From the NCBI GenBank assembly GCA_048594975.1, contig JBMDXQ010000119.1, forward strand, positions 62,001-126,000: a stretch of 64,000 nucleotides of DNA, in the 5' to 3' direction. How positions within the stretch are numbered: position 1 is the stretch's first letter; each line of letters starts with the position of its first letter. This document shows, one piece after another, positions 60,318 through 64,000 of the stretch. A model generated the notes under the pieces. The model did no database searches and was not told where the DNA came from. It saw nothing but the letters and a program-made list of their open reading frames with translations. The DNA is from JBMDXB01 sp048594975 (lineage in GTDB: Bacteria; Acidobacteriota; Vicinamibacteria; Vicinamibacterales; 2-12-FULL-66-21). The translations under genes and the position numbers were made by a program.

Positions 60318-60581
60318 GCGCGCGGCGCCGTGCGCGGCAAGTGCAAGCGAGCGGACGCGAGCGCGCCACACGAGCGGAGTGGGGGGCGAGGGGCCCGCGA
60401 GGGAGCGTGTACGGGAGTCCAGGGGACGAAGTCCCCCGGTGCAGGCGGGTCCGCGGCGCGCGGCACGTGCGACAAGAGCGAGCGAGCGGCGGCGAGCGCG
60501 CCACGCGAGCGGAGCGGGGCGTGGGGCCCCGCGAGTGAGCGTGTAAGGGGGTCCGGGGGACGACGTCCCCCGGTGTAGGAA
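60318..60581 (+). repeat. Tandem ~135-base structured repeat before the symporter gene
   Basis: Two imperfect copies follow each other: GCGCGCCAC at 60361 recurs at 60496, and GTCCCCCGGTG at 60431 recurs at 60565. Each copy ends in a hairpin. The second, CCGGGGGAC-GAC-GTCCCCCGG at 60553-60573, is perfect with a 9-bp stem. The first, around 60422-60437, is a shorter GGGGAC-GAA-GTCCCC. The last hairpin ends 17 bases before the ATG, just before the ribosome site AAGGAG. The element is probably in the 5' leader and may regulate the symporter, or it is a REP-like repeat. No gene is encoded. Confidence 0.6.
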
Positions 60582-60589
60582 GGAGCCTC

Positions 60590-61984
60590 ATGACGAACGA
60601 CGTCACCGGGACGACCGGCAAGGGCACCGCGTCAACCCAGAAGCTCTCGGTCGTCGAGAAGGTGGGCTACGGCCTCGGCGACATGGCCGCCAACTTCATC
60701 TTCCAGACGATGGTGATGTTCCAGTTGGCCTTCTACACGGACACCTTCGGCATCACCGCCGCCGCCGCCGGCACGCTGCTCGTCGTGGTGCGCGTCTGGG
60801 ACGCGATCTTCGACCCGATGATGGGGGTCATTGCCGACAAGACCCGGACGCGCTGGGGCAAGTTCCGGCCCTGGGTGCTGTGGACGGCCGTGCCGTTCGG
60901 GATCATGGGGTTCCTCACCTTCGTCACGCCCGACCTGAGCCCCGCCGGCAAGCTCGCCTACGCCTACGTCACCTACATCGTCCTGATGATGGTGTACTCG
61001 GCGAACAACCTCCCGTACTCCGCGCTCGGCGGAGTGATGTCGGGCGATCCGGCCGAGCGGACGAGCATCTCGTCGTACCGGTTCGTGTTTGCCATGGCCT
61101 CGCAGCTGATCATCCAGGGACTGGCGCTGCCGATGGTCAACTACTTCGGGCAGGGCGACAGCGCGCGCGGCTACCAGTGGACGATGGCGATCTTCTCGGT
61201 GCTGGCCGTCATCTTCTTCTGCATCACCTTCGCCACGACGCGCGAGCGCATCCAGCCGGCCCCCGACCAGAAGGCGACGATCGGGCAGCATTTCCGCGAC
61301 CTGGGATCGAACGGCCCGTGGAGCGTGATGTTCGTCCTCACCCTGGTGCTCTTCATCACGCTCGCGATGCGCGGCAGCACCGTCCTCTACTACTTCCGCT
61401 ACTTCGTGCAGCGGGAGGACTTGTTCAGCATCTTCAACGTCGCCGGCACCGGGGCGACGATCATCGGCGTCATGCTGTCGAAGCCGCTCGCGGTGCGCTT
61501 CGGCAAGCGTGACGTGTTCAAGTGGGCGCTGGGCGGCACGGCGCTGCTCACCGCCGTCTTCTACGTGCTGCCGCCGGGAGCGACTACGCTGATGATCGTC
61601 ACGGAAGCGTTCCGCCAGTTCGTCTACGGGTTCAGCATCCCGCTGCTGTGGGCGATGATGGGCGACGTCGCCGACTTCTCGGAGTGGCGCAACCGCCGTC
61701 GCGCCACGGGCATCGTCTTCTCAGCAATCGTGTTCGCGCTGAAGGCGGGGCTCGGCTTCGGCGGCGCCATCGCCGGGTTCGTGCTCAGCGCGTACGGCTA
61801 CGTGCCCAACGTCGCGCAGGGCGCCAGCGCGCTGCAGGGGATCGTGCTGATGATGAGCCTGTTCCCCGCCGCGCTCTTCGCCCTCTGCATGGCATGCCTG
61901 TTCTTCTACAGCATCGACAAGCCCACCGAGATCCGGATGGCGGGCGAGCTGGAGGAGCGGCGACGCGGGTTCGCGAGCGCGTGA
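60590..61984 (+). CDS. GPH-family sugar:cation symporter
   Basis: A 464-residue permease of the glycoside-pentoside-hexuronide family with about 12 transmembrane helices. The family marks are VGYGLGDMAANFIFQTMVMFQLAFYTDTFGI, VRVWDAIFDPMMGVIADKTRTRWGKFRPWVLW (loop 2-3 motif), YSANNLPYSALGGVMSGDPAERTSISSYRF, and WAMMGDVADFSEWRNRRRATGIVFSA. It imports a sugar or oligosaccharide with Na+ or H+. The next genes are a GH10 xylanase and a GH3 enzyme, so xylo-oligosaccharides or xylosides are likely substrates. A ribosome site AAGGAG precedes the ATG. A structured tandem repeat lies upstream. Confidence 0.94.
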   Translation: MTNDVTGTTGKGTASTQKLSVVEKVGYGLGDMAANFIFQTMVMFQLAFYTDTFGITAAAAGTLLVVVRVWDAIFDPMMGVIADKTRTRWGKFRPWVLWTAVPFGIMGFLTFVTPDLSPAGKLAYAYVTYIVLMMVYSANNLPYSALGGVMSGDPAERTSISSYRFVFAMASQLIIQGLALPMVNYFGQGDSARGYQWTMAIFSVLAVIFFCITFATTRERIQPAPDQKATIGQHFRDLGSNGPWSVMFVLTLVLFITLAMRGSTVLYYFRYFVQREDLFSIFNVAGTGATIIGVMLSKPLAVRFGKRDVFKWALGGTALLTAVFYVLPPGATTLMIVTEAFRQFVYGFSIPLLWAMMGDVADFSEWRNRRRATGIVFSAIVFALKAGLGFGGAIAGFVLSAYGYVPNVAQGASALQGIVLMMSLFPAALFALCMACLFFYSIDKPTEIRMAGELEERRRGFASA

Positions 61985-62033
61985 CCCGGGCGGCAGGCGG
62001 CCGTGGCATTGATCCGAGCGGAGTCATCGAACC

Positions 62034-63176
62034 GTGCGTACCCGAGTCCTCCCGATCCTGTTGACCGGTGCCCTGCTGTCAATCGCCGCGCTGCCCGCGG
62101 TGCAGGATACGCCGGCCCTGAAGGCGGTCGCGGCGTCCGGACTGTTGATCGGCGCGGCGCTCAACCAGGCCCAGAGCGACGGTCAGGACGCGATCGCCGG
62201 CGCGCTCGTGGCGCGGCACTTCAACTCAATCACGCCCGAGAACCTCCTCAAGTGGGAAGAAGTGCACCCGGAACCGAATCGCTACGATTTCCCGCCGGCC
62301 GACCGCTTCGTCGCCTACGGCGAGCGGCACGGCATGTTCGTCGTCGGCCACACCCTGCTGTGGCACCAGCAGACACCAGCCTGGGTGTTCAGCGGCGCCG
62401 ACGGAACGCCGCTCACGCGCGAGGCGCTGCTCGAGCGGCTGCGCACGCACATCGAGACCGTCGCCGGGCGATACCGTGGTCGCATCACGGGGTGGGACGT
62501 CGTCAACGAGGCGCTCCAGGAGGACGGCTCGCTGCGCAAGAGCAAGTGGCTGGAGATCATCGGCGAGGACTACATCGCCCGCGCGTTCGAGTTCGCGCAG
62601 AAGGCGGATCCAGGCGCCGAGCTCTATTACAACGACTACAACCTCTGGAAGCCGGAGAAGCTCGCCGGAGCGCTGCGCATCGTCAAGCAGCTGAAGGCGG
62701 AGGGGCTGAAGGTGGACGGCGTCGGCGAGCAGGGGCACTGGCTCATCTCGGGTCCGTCGACCGAGGAGATCGATCGCATGCTGGCTGAGATCGCCGCGTC
62801 CGGGCTGAAGGCGCACATCACCGAGCTCGACATCGATGTGCTGCCGCGCGAGGACGGGATGTACGGAGCGGACCTGAACGCCAGGGCGAAGTACCGCGCG
62901 GAGACGAACCTGTATCCGAACGGCTTGCCGCCCGACAAGCAGCAGGAGCTGGCGCGGCGCTACGCAGACATCTTCAGGACCTTCCTCAAGCACCGCGGCA
63001 CCGTGGCCCGCGTGACGTTCTGGGGCGTCACGGACCGCACGACGTGGCTGCACAACTTCCCCGTCCCCGGGCGGCTGAACCATCCGCTGCTCTGGGACCG
63101 GGAGGGCAAGCCGAAGCCGGCATTCGACGCCGTCGTCCGGGTCCTGCAGGAGGCCGGGAAGCGGGGTACGAAATGA
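62034..63176 (+). CDS. Endo-1,4-beta-xylanase, GH10
   Basis: A 380-residue secreted retaining xylanase. GTG 62034 opens a signal peptide (LPILLTGALLSIAALPAV). The family 10 barrel shows HFNSITPENLLKWEEVHPEPNRYDF, GHTLLWHQQTP, acid/base E159 in WDVVNEAL, GEQGHW and nucleophile E264 in HITELDIDV, then VTFWGVTDRTTWL. It cuts the xylan backbone. Its stop overlaps the GH3 start (ATGA), and the symporter is just upstream, so the three form an operon for xylan breakdown and uptake. Confidence 0.96.
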   Translation: MRTRVLPILLTGALLSIAALPAVQDTPALKAVAASGLLIGAALNQAQSDGQDAIAGALVARHFNSITPENLLKWEEVHPEPNRYDFPPADRFVAYGERHGMFVVGHTLLWHQQTPAWVFSGADGTPLTREALLERLRTHIETVAGRYRGRITGWDVVNEALQEDGSLRKSKWLEIIGEDYIARAFEFAQKADPGAELYYNDYNLWKPEKLAGALRIVKQLKAEGLKVDGVGEQGHWLISGPSTEEIDRMLAEIAASGLKAHITELDIDVLPREDGMYGADLNARAKYRAETNLYPNGLPPDKQQELARRYADIFRTFLKHRGTVARVTFWGVTDRTTWLHNFPVPGRLNHPLLWDREGKPKPAFDAVVRVLQEAGKRGTK

Positions 63177-64000
63177 GCGCCGGGGCCGGCACGCCGGGGT
63201 ATCGCGATCGGGCGCGCCCGATAGACGAGCGCGTGGCCGACCTGCTGTCGCGCATGACGCTCGAGGAGAAGGTCGCGCAGATGATCGGCATCTGGCGGCA
63301 GAAGGACGATGCGCTGGTCGACGGACAGGGGCGCTTCGACGAGACGAAGGCGCGGGCGCGCTTCGGCGACGGCCACGGCATCGGGCAGATCGGCCGGCCG
63401 AGCGACGCCGGTGGCGGGCTGGGCGCGCGCCGGAACGCCGAGCTCACCAACACCATCCAGCGCTTCTTCATGGAGCACACGCGGCTCGGCATCCCGGTCA
63501 TCTTCCACGAGGAGTGCCTGCACGGCCAGGCGGCGCCCGAGGGCACGAGCTTCCCGCAGCCGATCGGGCTGGCGGCGACCTTCGATCCGGATCTCGTGGA
63601 ACGGCTCTATGCGATGACGGCGGCCGAGGCGCGGGCGCGCGGCACGCACCAGGCGCTCACGCCGGTGGTGGACGTGGCGCGCGATCCGCGGTGGGGCCGC
63701 GTCGAGGAGACCTTCGGCGAGGACCCCTACCTCGTCGCGCGTATGGGCGTTGCCGCGGTGCGCGGCTTCCAGGGTGACGCCACCTTCCGCGACACGAAGC
63801 ACGTCATCGCGACGATGAAGCACTTCGCCGCGCACGGGCAGCCGGAATCGGGCAACAACTGCGCCCCTGCGAACGTCTCGATGCGGATCCTGCGTGAGGT
63901 CTTCCTGTCGACGTTCAAGGCCGCGATCCAGGAGGGGGGTGCGCTCAGCGTGATGCCGTCATACAACGAGATCGACGGCGTCCCCTCGCACGCGAACCGC
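63173..64000 (+). CDS. GH3 beta-xylosidase/beta-glucosidase, 5' part (runs off the window)
   Basis: The first 276 residues of a family 3 glycoside hydrolase. Visible are VADLLSRMTLEEKVAQMIG, HTRLGIPVIFHEECLHG, SFPQPIGLAATFDPDLVERL, TPVVDVARDPRWGRVEETFGEDPYLVARMGVAAVRGFQG, KHFAAHGQPESGNN and SVMPSYNEIDGVPSHANR. These fit the EECLHG-type GH3 enzymes acting on xylosides or glucosides. No signal peptide is present, so it may act inside the cell on imported oligosaccharides. The nucleophile (SDW motif) and second domain lie outside the window. ATG overlaps the xylanase stop. Confidence 0.95.
   Translation, partial: MSAGAGTPGYRDRARPIDERVADLLSRMTLEEKVAQMIGIWRQKDDALVDGQGRFDETKARARFGDGHGIGQIGRPSDAGGGLGARRNAELTNTIQRFFMEHTRLGIPVIFHEECLHGQAAPEGTSFPQPIGLAATFDPDLVERLYAMTAAEARARGTHQALTPVVDVARDPRWGRVEETFGEDPYLVARMGVAAVRGFQGDATFRDTKHVIATMKHFAAHGQPESGNNCAPANVSMRILREVFLSTFKAAIQEGGALSVMPSYNEIDGVPSHANR

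Noticed and set aside
60230..60590. Short open frames in the tandem repeat before the symporter
   Set aside because: They arise from the repeated Arg/Gly/Ala-rich sequence in several frames at once, with no start signal or conserved feature.

Overview
The window is GC-rich, densely coded DNA with the hallmarks of an Acidobacteriota chromosome, most likely of the Vicinamibacteria type. This placement is inferred from gene families. It has two complete PadR + MacB/FtsX-type permease modules (the 'ADOP' layout) and the remains of a third. It also has a PD40-propeller serine/threonine kinase, an overlapping ECF-sigma/TPR-kinase pair, a winged-helix protein with a C-terminal membrane anchor, and many secreted glycoside hydrolases. 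No rRNA, tRNA, CRISPR array, intact insertion sequence or replication origin was seen.

Layout. 1-9 kb: 5' part of a cytochrome P450, a frameshifted kinase, a GH13 amylase-family enzyme, a decayed serine hydrolase, then a redox island (QueA-like protein, SDR reductase, SoxR with a perfect SoxR box, VOC protein). 9-14.4 kb: permease remnant, DUF3788 protein, intact permease + PadR, and a decayed subclass-B3 metallo-beta-lactamase. 14.4-24.6 kb: GH2 enzyme, a TIR-domain protein, a secreted beta-barrel-like protein whose frame is interrupted by a UGA followed by a SECIS-like hairpin, a TlpA thioredoxin, a membrane-fused spermidine-synthase-like protein, and an ECF sigma factor with a coupled membrane protein. 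24.6-33.6 kb: NamZ/GH171, DUF5655 protein, a tripartite tricarboxylate transporter operon (tctC, tctB, tctA) interrupted by a zinc metalloprotease lying between two copies of the tctC 3' end, an RraA-fold protein and an enolase-superfamily protein. 33.9-42.2 kb: a broken TIR-FGE-sulfatase fusion, nucleoside hydrolase, AGE epimerase, periplasmic-binding-like protein, a P-loop NTPase overlapping mutM. 42.2-52.7 kb: a palindromic repeat island, PadR + permease + PQQ-propeller cluster, PpiC isomerase, DUF3455 protein, TPR kinase + ECF sigma. 53-60 kb: two paralogous sigma-54-AAA-like proteins lacking Walker A, an amidase, DoxX and GNAT proteins, a possible small IR-bounded element and a gene graveyard. 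60-64 kb: a xylan/oligosaccharide locus (GPH symporter, GH10 xylanase, GH3) preceded by a 135-bp tandem structured repeat.

Several reading frames are interrupted: two single-base shifts in the kinase at 0.9-3.5 kb, two in TIR-FGE, one nonsense codon in the serine hydrolase, and the UGA in the barrel protein. Some of these may be assembly errors rather than biology, and each should be confirmed on reads. The strongest leads for something new are the UGA/SECIS-like arrangement, the Walker-A-less sigma-54-AAA paralogs, the TIR proteins, and the protease inserted in the tct operon.
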